Assembly (NCBI RefSeq): GCF_046630315.1 | Contig: NZ_LQBD01000039.1 | Span: 111,377-175,376, forward strand | Length of the DNA: 64,000 nucleotides | Direction: 5' to 3' | DNA from: Brucella anthropi_A | GTDB taxonomy: Bacteria; Pseudomonadota; Alphaproteobacteria; Rhizobiales; Rhizobiaceae | Part shown: one piece after another, positions 27,031 to 35,967 of the stretch | How the letters are laid out: every line of letters starts with the position of its first letter | Position numbering within the stretch: position 1 is the stretch's first letter | Notes under the pieces: generated by a model | Database searches by the model: none | What the model was told of the DNA's origin: nothing | The model's input: the letters and a program-made list of their open reading frames with translations, nothing else | Program-made: the position numbers and the translations under genes

Positions 27031-27320
27031 TGGAGGAGGCGGAATATATGGCGTTTGTCGAAGCGCTCATGACCGCGTCCAGCAGCCTTTCCGGGCTCGG
27101 TGCCGGAATTGTCGCAGCGCTTGCCCTCGACATTGCGGCGGACAGCCGAACCTTCGCACGGCTGCTGGGTGTCGCCCATGCGCTGGTGCTGCGGGAGGTT
27201 TCAGGGCTTGGGCAGGATGGCGGGTATCTCCGGGTCCGGCAGCGCGATCCGCGCACGCAGCGCATCCGTTATGAATTGAGCACTGCCGGTCACAGGCTTG
27301 TCGAGGAGGCGACGGGTTAG
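27027..27320 (+). CDS. Small protein translationally coupled to the FdhF/YdeP enzyme, possible winged helix
   Basis: 97 residues from the ATGATG overlapping the oxidoreductase stop. GGAGGAGG at 27034-27041 suggests that an internal ATG at 27048 (90 residues) may be the real start. After a small-residue helix (MTASSSLSGLGAGIVAALALDIA) the segment RTFARLLGVAHALVLREVSGL...GYLRVRQRD...RYELSTAGHRLVEEA has the helix-helix-wing pattern of MarR-like winged-helix domains, here without a usual regulator length. It could be a small regulator or an assembly partner. Not recognised beyond this. Confidence 0.7.
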   Translation: MMEEAEYMAFVEALMTASSSLSGLGAGIVAALALDIAADSRTFARLLGVAHALVLREVSGLGQDGGYLRVRQRDPRTQRIRYELSTAGHRLVEEATG

Positions 27321-27554
27321 GGGGCTGTTGCGGCGACCGATATTCCTGAAATATTTCTGAAATTCAATATAGTTATATATTTCTATTTTCTAATATTCCG
27401 ATCGGGCGCAAGGTCCGGTCATGTATCTTGAAAAAGCATTCCTGAAAAGATTTCAACAGCGATAACTATGATTCATCATCTTTCACAACGCCGCTTTTCT
27501 CTGCATGGCTTTAGTTGCATTCTCCACGGAACCAAATCAGCGAGAATCGTGTAA
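27321..27554. other. AT-rich non-coding gap upstream of the efflux operon
   Basis: Markedly AT-rich (many TATA/AATA runs between 27350 and 27410) compared with flanking genes. It presumably holds the terminator of the oxidoreductase operon and the promoter of the RND operon. I see no convincing hairpin or gene. Confidence 0.5.
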
Positions 27555-28715
27555 ATGGCAGTAAAATCATTCTTTTACGGCTTACGGGCTGGATGGGGGC
27601 ATGGTGTGGCCCGAAAGGCTCTCCCTTTCAAGGCGCCCTCCATGCTCCTAGTCTGCCTCGGGCTGCTTGCGCCTGGCATTCCGCTTCAGGCGCGCGCAGA
27701 CCAGCTCAATGTCGTGCCGGTGGCTGCGGTCAAGGCTGTCATCAGTGATTATCAGCCGAAACTCACCTTGTCCGGGGCGATCGCGGCGCGCTCTCTCGTC
27801 AATGTATCGTTCCGCCTGAACGGTCAGGTTGTCGAGCGTATGGGCGAAATCGGCCAGCACGTGGAAAAAGGCCAGCCTCTCGCCCGCATCGACGATGTCG
27901 AACAGCAGGCCAATCTGCGTGTGGCGCAAGCCTCCAAGGATGCGGCCGAGGCGCAGCTTGTTCAGGCGAAGGCCAATTTCGAGCGGCAGAAGGCGCTTCT
28001 GGCGCAGGGCTTCACGACGCGCAGCACCTACGACCAGGCGAACCAGAACCTGCAGACGGCGCAAAGCGCCCTTGCCAGCGCCGAAAGCCAGCTCAACGAT
28101 GCCCGCGACCAGCTGTCCTACACGCAATTGCAGGCGCCGGTTTCCGGCGTGATCACGGCGCGCAATGTCGAGGCCGGTCAGGTCGTGCAGGCCGCGCAGA
28201 CGGCATTCTCGATTGCCGAGGATGGGCCACGGGACGCGGTTTTCGATGTGCAGGAAACGCTGGTCAATCATGCCAAGATCGGAATGGGCGTAACGATTGC
28301 TTTGCTGTCCGATCCTTCGGTCAGCGCGGAAGGCAAGATCCGCGAAATTTCGCCGGTGGTCGATGCGCAGACCGGCACCGTGCGGGTCAAGGTTGGGATA
28401 GCGCAAACCCCGCCCGCAATGGCGCTTGGAGCCACGGTGACGGGCACGGTTCATATGGACGCCGTGAAAGTTGTCGTCCTGCCGTGGAGCGCAATGACCT
28501 CGGATGCCGGGCGCACGGCGGTCTGGCGGCTTTCGAAGGATTCCAGGGTGGCGACGCTCGTTCCGATAAAGGTCCTTGCCTATGAAAAGGGGCGCTTGCT
28601 CGTGGAAGGCGGCTTGCAGGAAGGCGAGCTGATCGTCACGAAGGGCGCGCAGATGTTGCGTTCCGGCGAACCGGCGGATGTCGTGCAGGAACAGGAAGGG
28701 CTCGTTGCACAATGA
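27555..28715 (+). CDS. RND efflux periplasmic adaptor subunit, first of two
   Basis: HlyD/AcrA-type membrane fusion protein of 386 residues. An N-terminal hydrophobic stretch (LLVCLGLLAPGIPLQARA) after about 30 mostly basic residues acts as signal or anchor; an internal ATG at residue 30 is a possible start. Lipoyl half-motif VSFRLNGQVVERMGEIGQHVEKGQPLARID, spanning residues 77-107, is followed by a long helical hairpin (VAQASKDAAEAQL to LASAESQLNDARDQL) and the second lipoyl half LQAPVSGVITARNVEAGQ. It overlaps the next adaptor by four bases (ATGA). Confidence 0.9.
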   Translation: MAVKSFFYGLRAGWGHGVARKALPFKAPSMLLVCLGLLAPGIPLQARADQLNVVPVAAVKAVISDYQPKLTLSGAIAARSLVNVSFRLNGQVVERMGEIGQHVEKGQPLARIDDVEQQANLRVAQASKDAAEAQLVQAKANFERQKALLAQGFTTRSTYDQANQNLQTAQSALASAESQLNDARDQLSYTQLQAPVSGVITARNVEAGQVVQAAQTAFSIAEDGPRDAVFDVQETLVNHAKIGMGVTIALLSDPSVSAEGKIREISPVVDAQTGTVRVKVGIAQTPPAMALGATVTGTVHMDAVKVVVLPWSAMTSDAGRTAVWRLSKDSRVATLVPIKVLAYEKGRLLVEGGLQEGELIVTKGAQMLRSGEPADVVQEQEGLVAQ

Positions 28716-29821
28716 AAACGGCAATCCAGTTTCCCAACATCCGGGCCATGACCAAGCTTGGCATTGTCGCCGCCGTGCTGGCGCTTGCTGCCTGCGGAAA
28801 AGGCGAGGAGAACAAGGCCGAAGCCGAGCCCGTTCGCCCGGTCCTCTTCATGGTGGTCGAACCCAAACCCGTCACGCAGACAGGCTTTGCAGGTACGATC
28901 GAGCCGCGCTACTCCACCGATCTGGCTTTCCGTGTCCTCGGTCGTATCGTCAACCGGCCCGTGCAGGTGGGCGATCTCGTGAAGAAGGACGAGATGGTTG
29001 CGATGCTCGATCCTTCCAATCTGGACCTTGCCGTTCAGTCCGCGAGGGCGGATCTGGCCAGCGCAGAAGCCCAATATGCCAATGCTTCGGCAAGCGAAGA
29101 GCGCCAGCGCATCCTGCTCAAGGGCAACAATGTCTCCCAGGCCGATTACGATGCCGCCAAACAGGCGCGCGACAGTGCCGAGGCGGGGCTTGAAAAGGCG
29201 CAGGCCGGCCTGAAAATGGCGCAGGACCAGCGCAGCTATGCCGTGCTGCGCCCGGATTACGATGGGGTTATTTCCGCAATGAATGCCGAAGTCGGGCAGG
29301 TGGTTGCCGCCGGACAGACCGTGATGACGGTCGCACGCCCGGATATTCGCGAAGCCGTCCTCGATATTCCCGACAGCATGACGCAATATTTCGAGCTGGG
29401 CACGCCCTTCAACGTGCAGCTTCAGGCCGACCCCGCCGTCACCGGGAAGGGAACCGTGCGCGAGGTCGCGCCGCAGGCCGACGCGCAGACACGCACGCGG
29501 CGCGTGCGCATCGCCCTCGACAATCCGCCCGAAGGCTTTCGTCTGGGGGCCACGATCCGGGCCGCCATGGCCGCGGCTGAACAGAATCTCGTGACATTGC
29601 CGATCGAGGCGCTTCGCGAGGATAAAGGCAAGACCGGCATATGGGTCATCGACCCGCACAAGCAGACGGTTTCCCTTCATGACGTGCAGGTTATCGAACG
29701 GCGCGGCGCAAGCTTTGTCGCCGGGGGCGTCGATATCGGCAGTTATGTGGCGATTGCCGGTGTGAACGAGTTGAAGGAAGGACAGAAAGTCCGCCTGGAC
29801 GCGAAAGGAACGGGCCTGTGA
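28712..29821 (+). CDS. RND efflux periplasmic adaptor subunit, second, lipoprotein
   Basis: Membrane fusion protein of 369 residues with a lipoprotein signal: VAAVLALAACGK, with the acylated cysteine about residue 28. Lipoyl halves flank a coiled-coil hairpin (ARADLASAEAQYANASASEE to EKAQAGLKMAQDQ), then beta-barrel and membrane-proximal domains. It overlaps both the preceding adaptor and the following pump gene (four bases each). Two different adaptors for one pump recalls Pseudomonas TriABC, in which both are needed. Confidence 0.9.
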   Translation: MKTAIQFPNIRAMTKLGIVAAVLALAACGKGEENKAEAEPVRPVLFMVVEPKPVTQTGFAGTIEPRYSTDLAFRVLGRIVNRPVQVGDLVKKDEMVAMLDPSNLDLAVQSARADLASAEAQYANASASEERQRILLKGNNVSQADYDAAKQARDSAEAGLEKAQAGLKMAQDQRSYAVLRPDYDGVISAMNAEVGQVVAAGQTVMTVARPDIREAVLDIPDSMTQYFELGTPFNVQLQADPAVTGKGTVREVAPQADAQTRTRRVRIALDNPPEGFRLGATIRAAMAAAEQNLVTLPIEALREDKGKTGIWVIDPHKQTVSLHDVQVIERRGASFVAGGVDIGSYVAIAGVNELKEGQKVRLDAKGTGL

Positions 29822-32800
29822 AAAAGGGATTCAATCTGTCTGACTGGGCTCTGAATCACCGGTCCCTGGTCTGGTATTTCATGCTCGTCTTTCTGGTGGC
29901 GGGCCTGATCTCCTATATCGATCTCGGTCGCGAGGAAGACCCGGAATTCACCGTCAAGACAATGGTCGTGCAGGCCAACTGGCCGGGTGCTTCCGTTGAG
30001 GAAACGCTGAACCAGGTGACAGACCGGCTGGAAAAGAAGCTCGAGGAACTGGATACGCTCGACTATACGCGCAGCATAACCACGGCTGGCAAGTCGGTCG
30101 TGTTCGTATTCCTGAAGGATACGACGCGGGCCGAACAGGTCAAAAAGTCGTGGACGGAAGTGCGCCATTTTCTGAACGATATTCAGAATACGCTGCCGCA
30201 GGGCGTTTACGGCCCCTATTTCAACGACCAGTTCGGCGATGTTTACGGCAATGTCTATGCCTTCACGTCGGATGGTCTTTCCATGCGGCAGTTGCGCGAT
30301 TATGCCGAGAGCACGCGCACGAAAATCCTGACATTGCCCAATGCGGGCAAGGTCGAGCTGATCGGGGCGCAGGACGAGGCGATCTATCTGGAATTCTCCA
30401 CGCGCCAGGTCGCGGCGCTCGGGCTGGACCAGCAGGCGATCCTGCAAGCCTTGCAGGACCAGAACGCGATTACGCCTTCGGGCGTGGTGGAGGCCGGGCC
30501 GGAGCGCATCAGCGTGCGTGTCAGCGGGCAGTTCACGTCGGAAGCGGACCTGCGTGCCGTCAATCTGCGCGTCAATGACCGCTTCTTCCGCCTGTCCGAT
30601 GTCGCGACGATCACGCGCGGCTATGTCGATCCGCCCACATCCATTTTCCGGGTGAACGGTCATGATGCCATCGGCCTTGGCATCGGCATGAAACCGAACG
30701 GCAATCTGCTCGAGTTCGGCGCGGCGCTCGACAAGATGATGAACCAGGTGACGGCGGAACTGCCGGTCGGCGTCAATGTCTTCAAGGTTGCCGACCAGCC
30801 GCAGGTCGTCACGGAAGCTGTGTCGGGCTTTACCGAAGCGCTGTTCGAAGCCGTCATCATCGTTCTGGCCGTGAGCTTCGTCAGCCTCGGCGTGCGCGCG
30901 GGCTTTGTGGTTTCGCTTTCGATCCCGCTGGTGCTGGCCATCACCTTCCTGGCAATGTCGCTGATGGATATTTCATTGCAGCGCGTGTCGCTGGGGGCGC
31001 TCATCATCGCGCTGGGGCTGCTGGTCGACGATGCGATGATCGCGGTCGAAATGATGGTGGCGCGGCTGGAGATGGGCGATCCCATCAACAAGGCTGCGAC
31101 CTATGTGTATTCGCATACGGCCTTTCCAATGCTGACGGGCACGCTCGTCACCATTGCCGGCTTTATCCCGATCGGGCTCAACAACAGCCAGGCGGGGGAA
31201 TACACCTATACGCTTTTCGTGGTGATTGCGGTTTCGCTGCTTGTTTCGTGGATCGTGGCGGTTTTGTTCGCGCCCCTGCTGGGCGTCACCTTCCTGCCCC
31301 ACAAGATGAAGGCGCATGAGGAAAAACACGGCCGCCTCTTCAACATGTTCTCGCAGGTCCTGCTCGCATCCATGCGGCACAAATGGATCACGATCATCAC
31401 GACCATTGCGCTTTTCCTTGCTTCCGTGTTCGGCATGGGCTTCATCGAACGGCAGTTCTTCCCGGAATCCGACCGGCCGGAACTGGTGCTCGACTGGACG
31501 CTGCCGCAAAACAGCTCCATCGCCGACACCAAGGCCCAGATGGAGAAATTCGAAGCGACGATGCTGGAAGGCAATCCGGATATCGACCATTGGAGCACCT
31601 ATATCGGGCAGGGCGCCATCCGCTTCATTCTCTCCTTCGACGTGCAGCCCGCAAATCCGTATTTCGGGCAGATGGTCGTCGTTGCGAAGGACCTTGAAGC
31701 GCGCGACAGGCTCAAGCAGAAATTCAACGAAGTGCTGCGCAAGGATTATGTCGGCACCGATGTCTATGTGAAATATCTGGAGCTTGGCCCCCCGGTCGGA
31801 CGCCCGGTGCAATATCGCATATCGGGACCGGATATCCAGAAGCTGCGCGGCGTCGCGCAGGATTTTGCGGGTATCCTCAGCGCCGACAAGCGCCTTGGTG
31901 TGGTGAGCTACAACTGGAACGAACCGGGCCGCGTCATCCGTGTCGATGTCATGCAGGACAAGGCGAGGAAGCTCGGCATCTCCTCCAAGGATATCGCAAC
32001 GACCCTCAACGGCATCGTCGGCGGGATCACGATCACGCAGGTGCGGGATTCGATCTATCTGATCGATGTCATTGCGCGGGCGCAGAAACAGGAACGCGAT
32101 TCCATCGATACGCTGCAAAGCTTGCAGATCGCCACCGGCAACGGGACATCGGTGCCATTGGCGGCGATTGCCAATTTCCGGTATGAACTGGAACAGCCGG
32201 TCATCTATCGCCGTTCGCGTATCCCCACGATCACCGTGGCCGCGGGCATCATCGACAAGACGATGCCGGACACGATCGTCAAGGATCTGGCGCCTGCCAT
32301 CAAGACATTCGCCGACAAGCTGCCATCGGGATATTATATCCAGACGGCGGGCACGGTGGAGGAAAGCGGCAAGAGCCAGGGGCCGATCGCTGCCGTCGTT
32401 CCGCTGATGCTGTTCGTCATGGCGACGGTGCTGATGGTCCAGCTTCAGAGTTTCCAGCGCCTGTTCCTTGTGGTGGCGGTGGCGCCGCTCGGCCTGATCG
32501 GCGTCGTGGCGGCCCTGTTGCCGAGCGGCAAGCCGCTCGGTTTCGTGGCGATCCTCGGCGTGCTGGCGCTGGTTGGCATTCTCATCCGCAACTCGGTCAT
32601 CCTGATTGTGCAGATCGAGGAGGATATCACCGAGGGTATGCATCCATGGGATGCCGTGATGAAGGCTAGCCAGCACCGGATGCGGCCCATCGCGCTGACG
32701 GCTGCGGCGGCCAGCCTGGCGCTGATCCCCATTGCGCGCGAAGTGTTCTGGGGGCCGATGGCCTATGCCATGATGGGCGGCATCATCGCCGGTACGGCAA

Positions 32801-32913
32801 TCACGCTCCTGTTCCTGCCGGCGCTTTATGTCGCCTGGTTCCGGATCAAGGAGCCGGAACGCAGCGGCGACGAGCCGCCAGCCGAGGCGCATCCTGCCGC
32901 GCAACCGCACTGA
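29818..32913 (+). CDS. RND family efflux transporter, inner-membrane pump
   Basis: 1031-residue proton-driven pump of the AcrB/Hydrophobe-Amphiphile Efflux superfamily. TM1 (WYFMLVFLVAGLISYI), the EEDPEF motif after it, two periplasmic loops, and TM4 with the proton-relay pair in LGLLVDDAMIAVE are visible; the second half repeats the fold (SVILIVQIEED near TM10). The operon has no outer-membrane channel, so a TolC homologue elsewhere (BepC in Brucella) must complete the tripartite complex. The start overlaps the adaptor stop, and a strong terminator follows four bases after the stop. Confidence 0.95.
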   Translation: MKKGFNLSDWALNHRSLVWYFMLVFLVAGLISYIDLGREEDPEFTVKTMVVQANWPGASVEETLNQVTDRLEKKLEELDTLDYTRSITTAGKSVVFVFLKDTTRAEQVKKSWTEVRHFLNDIQNTLPQGVYGPYFNDQFGDVYGNVYAFTSDGLSMRQLRDYAESTRTKILTLPNAGKVELIGAQDEAIYLEFSTRQVAALGLDQQAILQALQDQNAITPSGVVEAGPERISVRVSGQFTSEADLRAVNLRVNDRFFRLSDVATITRGYVDPPTSIFRVNGHDAIGLGIGMKPNGNLLEFGAALDKMMNQVTAELPVGVNVFKVADQPQVVTEAVSGFTEALFEAVIIVLAVSFVSLGVRAGFVVSLSIPLVLAITFLAMSLMDISLQRVSLGALIIALGLLVDDAMIAVEMMVARLEMGDPINKAATYVYSHTAFPMLTGTLVTIAGFIPIGLNNSQAGEYTYTLFVVIAVSLLVSWIVAVLFAPLLGVTFLPHKMKAHEEKHGRLFNMFSQVLLASMRHKWITIITTIALFLASVFGMGFIERQFFPESDRPELVLDWTLPQNSSIADTKAQMEKFEATMLEGNPDIDHWSTYIGQGAIRFILSFDVQPANPYFGQMVVVAKDLEARDRLKQKFNEVLRKDYVGTDVYVKYLELGPPVGRPVQYRISGPDIQKLRGVAQDFAGILSADKRLGVVSYNWNEPGRVIRVDVMQDKARKLGISSKDIATTLNGIVGGITITQVRDSIYLIDVIARAQKQERDSIDTLQSLQIATGNGTSVPLAAIANFRYELEQPVIYRRSRIPTITVAAGIIDKTMPDTIVKDLAPAIKTFADKLPSGYYIQTAGTVEESGKSQGPIAAVVPLMLFVMATVLMVQLQSFQRLFLVVAVAPLGLIGVVAALLPSGKPLGFVAILGVLALVGILIRNSVILIVQIEEDITEGMHPWDAVMKASQHRMRPIALTAAAASLALIPIAREVFWGPMAYAMMGGIIAGTAITLLFLPALYVAWFRIKEPERSGDEPPAEAHPAAQPH

Positions 32914-32916
32914 CCG

Positions 32917-32946
32917 AAAAAGGCCCGCCCATCAGCGGGCCTTTTT
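32917..32946 (+). terminator. Intrinsic terminator of the RND efflux operon
   Basis: AAAAAGGCCCGC 32917-32928 pairs with GCGGGCCTTTTT 32935-32946 around a 6-nt loop, with the T-run included in the stem: a classic symmetrical terminator. Confidence 0.93.
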
Positions 32947-32960
32947 CATGAGATTGTCAC

Positions 32961-33009
32961 TTGCTATTGGTTCTATATAGGTTCTATTATGTAAAGCATG
33001 AATAGAACC
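32961..33009 (+). promoter_or_regulatory. Promoter and GntR operators of the amino-sugar operon
   Basis: TTGCTA at 32961-32966 and TATTAT at 32985-32990 are separated by 18 bases, placing the start of transcription at about 32997-32998, i.e. at the ATG of the regulator. GGTTCTAT occurs at 32969-32976 and 32980-32987, and its inverse ATAGAACC at 33002-33009, inside the first codons. A GntR protein bound there would block its own promoter. Confidence 0.6.
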
Positions 33010-33765
33010 ACATTGATCACGGCCATCGAAGAGCGCGGTCTGCATGACCCGCAGCTCACAGGGCCGCTTTACCGGAACCTTGCGCGCATTCTCGGTGAAC
33101 TGATTGAGGAAGGGCGGCTTGCGCCCGCCGTGGGGCTGCCGCCGGAGCGCGATCTGGCGGAACAGCTGGGCATAGGCCGGATCACGGTTCGCAATGCCTA
33201 TAAGGAACTCCTGACGCAGGGCGCGGTGGAGGCGCGGCGCGGCAGCGGCACCTTTGTCGCGGAACGCCCGGCCCGCATCAGCCAGCATCTGTGGCGCCTG
33301 ACGTCCTTTTCCGAGGATATGCTGTCGCGCGGCAAGGAGCCCGGCGCGCGCGTTGTCACGAACAGGATCGACAAGCCGTCGCCGGACGAGGCTTTCCGCC
33401 TTGGGGTCGGCGTGGATACGACGATTGTGCGGCTCGACCGTTTGCGGCTTGCCGATGGCGTGCCGATGGCCTTTGAGCGCGCCGTGGTGCCGCGCCATTA
33501 TCTGGATCAGGACCGCGTGGACGAAACCTCGCTTTACGGCGCGTTGGCGCGGCGCGGCCACAAGCCGGTTCGCGCCTTGCAGCGCCTGACGGCGGTGACG
33601 CTCGATCCCGGCACGGCGCGGCTGCTTGGCGTGCACCGGGGCGCGCCCGCACTTCTGATCGAACGTGTCTCGCATCTCGAGGATGACCGGATCGTCGAAT
33701 ATACCCGTTCGCATTATCGCGCGGATGCCTATGACTTCGTCGCCGAACTGAAAATTGGAGAATGA
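32998..33765 (+). CDS. GntR family regulator of the amino-sugar operon (NagR/NagQ-like)
   Basis: 255 residues: N-terminal winged helix (LYRNLARILGELIEEGRLAPAVGLPPERDLAEQLGIGRITVRNAYKELL, at about residues 24-72) and C-terminal UTRA domain (ERVSHLEDDRIVEYTRSHYRADAYDF at the end). No ribosome site precedes the ATG and the predicted transcript starts at it, so translation may be leaderless. It is first in an operon with SIS, nagA and a second SIS gene, and probably senses GlcNAc-6-P or GlcN-6-P. Confidence 0.88.
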   Translation: MNRTTLITAIEERGLHDPQLTGPLYRNLARILGELIEEGRLAPAVGLPPERDLAEQLGIGRITVRNAYKELLTQGAVEARRGSGTFVAERPARISQHLWRLTSFSEDMLSRGKEPGARVVTNRIDKPSPDEAFRLGVGVDTTIVRLDRLRLADGVPMAFERAVVPRHYLDQDRVDETSLYGALARRGHKPVRALQRLTAVTLDPGTARLLGVHRGAPALLIERVSHLEDDRIVEYTRSHYRADAYDFVAELKIGE

Positions 33766-33767
33766 CT

Positions 33768-34799
33768 ATGAACAGCCCTTCCTCCCTGATGTTGCAGGAA
33801 ACAGAACAGTCACCTGCCGTCGTTGCCGGTCTGCTTGAGAAGGAGGCAGGCACATTCTCGGAAATCGCGCGTATCTTCCAGAAAAGCGAACCTGCCGTCA
33901 TCACGACCGCCGCGCGCGGCTCATCCGATCACGCGGCGACTTTCTTCAAATATCTGATGGAAATCACGATGGGCATTCCGGTGGCCTCCATCGGGCCTTC
34001 GGTGGCCTCGGTCTATGGTTCCAGGCTGAAGCTGAAGGATGGACTGCACTTCACCGTGTCGCAATCCGGCGCCAGCCCGGACATTGTCGCGGCGCAGGCA
34101 GCCGCCAAAAAAGGCGGTGCAACGACAATCGCCGTTGTGAACGTTGTCGACAGCCCGCTGGGCAATGCCGCCGATGTGGTGCTGGCGCTCAATGCCGGTG
34201 AAGAAAAAAGCGTTGCCGCAACCAAATCGTTCATTGCCGCCGTCGCGGCGCTGTCGGGCGTGGTCGCTTCTGCCAGTGGCGATGCAAGCCTGCAAGCGGG
34301 GCTGCAGCGCCTGCCGGAGGCACTTGCCGCAACGCGGCCCGATGGTCGTGAAGCCGTTGAAAGCCTTCTTTTCAATGCGCGCTCGCTTTATACGGGCGGG
34401 CGCGGCACGGCCTTTGCGATTGCGCTTGAGGCCGCTCTGAAAGCCAAGGAAACCGCCAATATCCATGCCGAGGCTTTCTCGCTCGCCGAACTCATGCACG
34501 GTCCGATGCGTCTGGTGGAAGAGGGGTTCCCGATCATTTCCTTCCTGCCGCAAGACGAAGCCTTCGACACCAACATGCAGGCCCTGAAGCGGCTGCATTC
34601 ATTCGGGGCGAGCATCGTGTCGCTGTCCGATGCGCAGACGCCGGGCTACCGCCTGCCGTCGGCAAGCACGGGCAATGCGCATCTCGACCCGCTGGTTTCT
34701 CTCATCAACTATTACCGCGTCATTGAAGCGGTCACGCGCCGCAAGGGCTTTGACCCCGACAAGCCGCGCAATCTCAACAAGGTCACGGTGACGGTATGA
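33768..34799 (+). CDS. SIS-domain glucosamine-6-phosphate deaminase/isomerase-like protein (NagB-II/AgaS type)
   Basis: 343-residue protein with two SIS sugar-isomerase domains, corresponding to the isomerase half of GlmS without the glutaminase domain. First SIS: TTAARGSSDHAATFFKYLM and TVSQSGASPDIV. Second: YTGGRGTAFAIALEAALK, then KETANIHAEAFSLAELMHGP with catalytic-type Glu and His. In nag operons of alphaproteobacteria this type deaminates GlcN-6-P to fructose-6-P. GGAG at 33757-33760 best suits the ATG at 33768; an ATG at 33762 overlapping the regulator stop adds two residues. Confidence 0.85.
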   Translation: MNSPSSLMLQETEQSPAVVAGLLEKEAGTFSEIARIFQKSEPAVITTAARGSSDHAATFFKYLMEITMGIPVASIGPSVASVYGSRLKLKDGLHFTVSQSGASPDIVAAQAAAKKGGATTIAVVNVVDSPLGNAADVVLALNAGEEKSVAATKSFIAAVAALSGVVASASGDASLQAGLQRLPEALAATRPDGREAVESLLFNARSLYTGGRGTAFAIALEAALKAKETANIHAEAFSLAELMHGPMRLVEEGFPIISFLPQDEAFDTNMQALKRLHSFGASIVSLSDAQTPGYRLPSASTGNAHLDPLVSLINYYRVIEAVTRRKGFDPDKPRNLNKVTVTV

Positions 34800-35962
34800 C
34801 AAAAAAATCGGCAATTGCAGGCGCACGCATCTTTGACGGCGAGCGCTTTCACGACCAGAGCGCGCTGGTGTTCAGCCATGGCAAGGTTGAGGCCATCGTG
34901 CCGGAAGCCTCGCTGGGCGAGGCCCATAATGTCGAGCGCCTGAACGGCGGCGTCCTGGCGCCCGGCTTCATCGATGCGCAGGTCAATGGCGGCGGCGGGC
35001 GCATGCTCAACGATGAGCCGACGCCCGAAACCATGTTCGTGATTGCGGGCGGGCACCGGAAATATGGCACGACCAGCCTGTTGCCGACCCTCATCACCGA
35101 TACGATGCCGGTGCGCGACCGCGCCATCGAAGCGGCGATCGAAGCGGTGAAGGCAGACAAGGGCGTCGCCGGCCTGCACCTGGAAGGCCCGCATCTGGCG
35201 CCTGCACGCAAAGGCGCGCATCTGGCGGAGCTGATGCGCCCGGTCGATGATGCCGATATCGCACTTTATACCCATACGGCGAAGCAGATCGGCACCCTGC
35301 TGGTGACGCTTGCCGCCGAACAGGTGACGCCGGATCAGGTGCGCCGACTGAGCGATGCCGGTGTGATCGTCAGCATCGGTCACAGCGACACGACCGCCGA
35401 GGAAGCGTTCAAGCGCTTCGATGCCGGTGCGCGCAGCGTGACCCATCTTTTCAACGCGATGAGCCAGATCGGCCACCGTGCGCCGGGGCTTGCGGGCGCG
35501 GCGCTCGACCATCCCGACATCTGGTGCGGCATCGTTGCCGATGGCCATCATGTCGATCCGATGGCGCTGCGGCTTGCCCAGCGGGCCAAGCGCGGCGATG
35601 CGCATCTGTTCTTCGTGACGGATGCGATGGCGCTGGTCGGTTCCAACGCGGAAAGCTTCGAGATCAATGGCCGGGCGGTTCGTCGTGTGTCGGGCGGCAT
35701 CTGTTCGAAACTCGTTCTGGCGGATGGCACCATTGCCGGTTCCGATCTCGACATGGCATCGGCGGTGCGTTTCGGCGTGGCCGAACTGGAACTGACGCTG
35801 GCCGAGGCGTTGCGCATGGCGAGCCATTATCCGGCGCGTTATCTGCGTCTCGACGATCGCGGTGCGTTGCGCACCGGCATGCGCATGGATGCCGTGCACC
35901 TTGACGATGGCCTGTTTGCGAAAGCCACGTGGCTTTCGGGTGAAAAGCAGAGCGCGGGATAA
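34796..35962 (+). CDS. nagA: N-acetylglucosamine-6-phosphate deacetylase
   Basis: 388-residue amidohydrolase that removes acetate from GlcNAc-6-P in the cytoplasm. APGFIDAQVNGGGG, the metal-site HLEGPHLAPARKGAH, VSIGHSDTTAEEAF, SVTHLFNAMS and the catalytic FVTDAM are all present. The start overlaps the SIS gene stop (ATGA). The product is the substrate of the preceding deaminase. Confidence 0.94.
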   Translation: MTKKSAIAGARIFDGERFHDQSALVFSHGKVEAIVPEASLGEAHNVERLNGGVLAPGFIDAQVNGGGGRMLNDEPTPETMFVIAGGHRKYGTTSLLPTLITDTMPVRDRAIEAAIEAVKADKGVAGLHLEGPHLAPARKGAHLAELMRPVDDADIALYTHTAKQIGTLLVTLAAEQVTPDQVRRLSDAGVIVSIGHSDTTAEEAFKRFDAGARSVTHLFNAMSQIGHRAPGLAGAALDHPDIWCGIVADGHHVDPMALRLAQRAKRGDAHLFFVTDAMALVGSNAESFEINGRAVRRVSGGICSKLVLADGTIAGSDLDMASAVRFGVAELELTLAEALRMASHYPARYLRLDDRGALRTGMRMDAVHLDDGLFAKATWLSGEKQSAG

Positions 35963-35967
35963 GGCCG

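Noticed and set aside
30973..32910. 645-codon open frame on the minus strand opposite the RND pump gene
   Set aside because: Arginine/histidine/aspartate-rich composition typical of an antisense shadow; the pump gene is intact on the plus strand.
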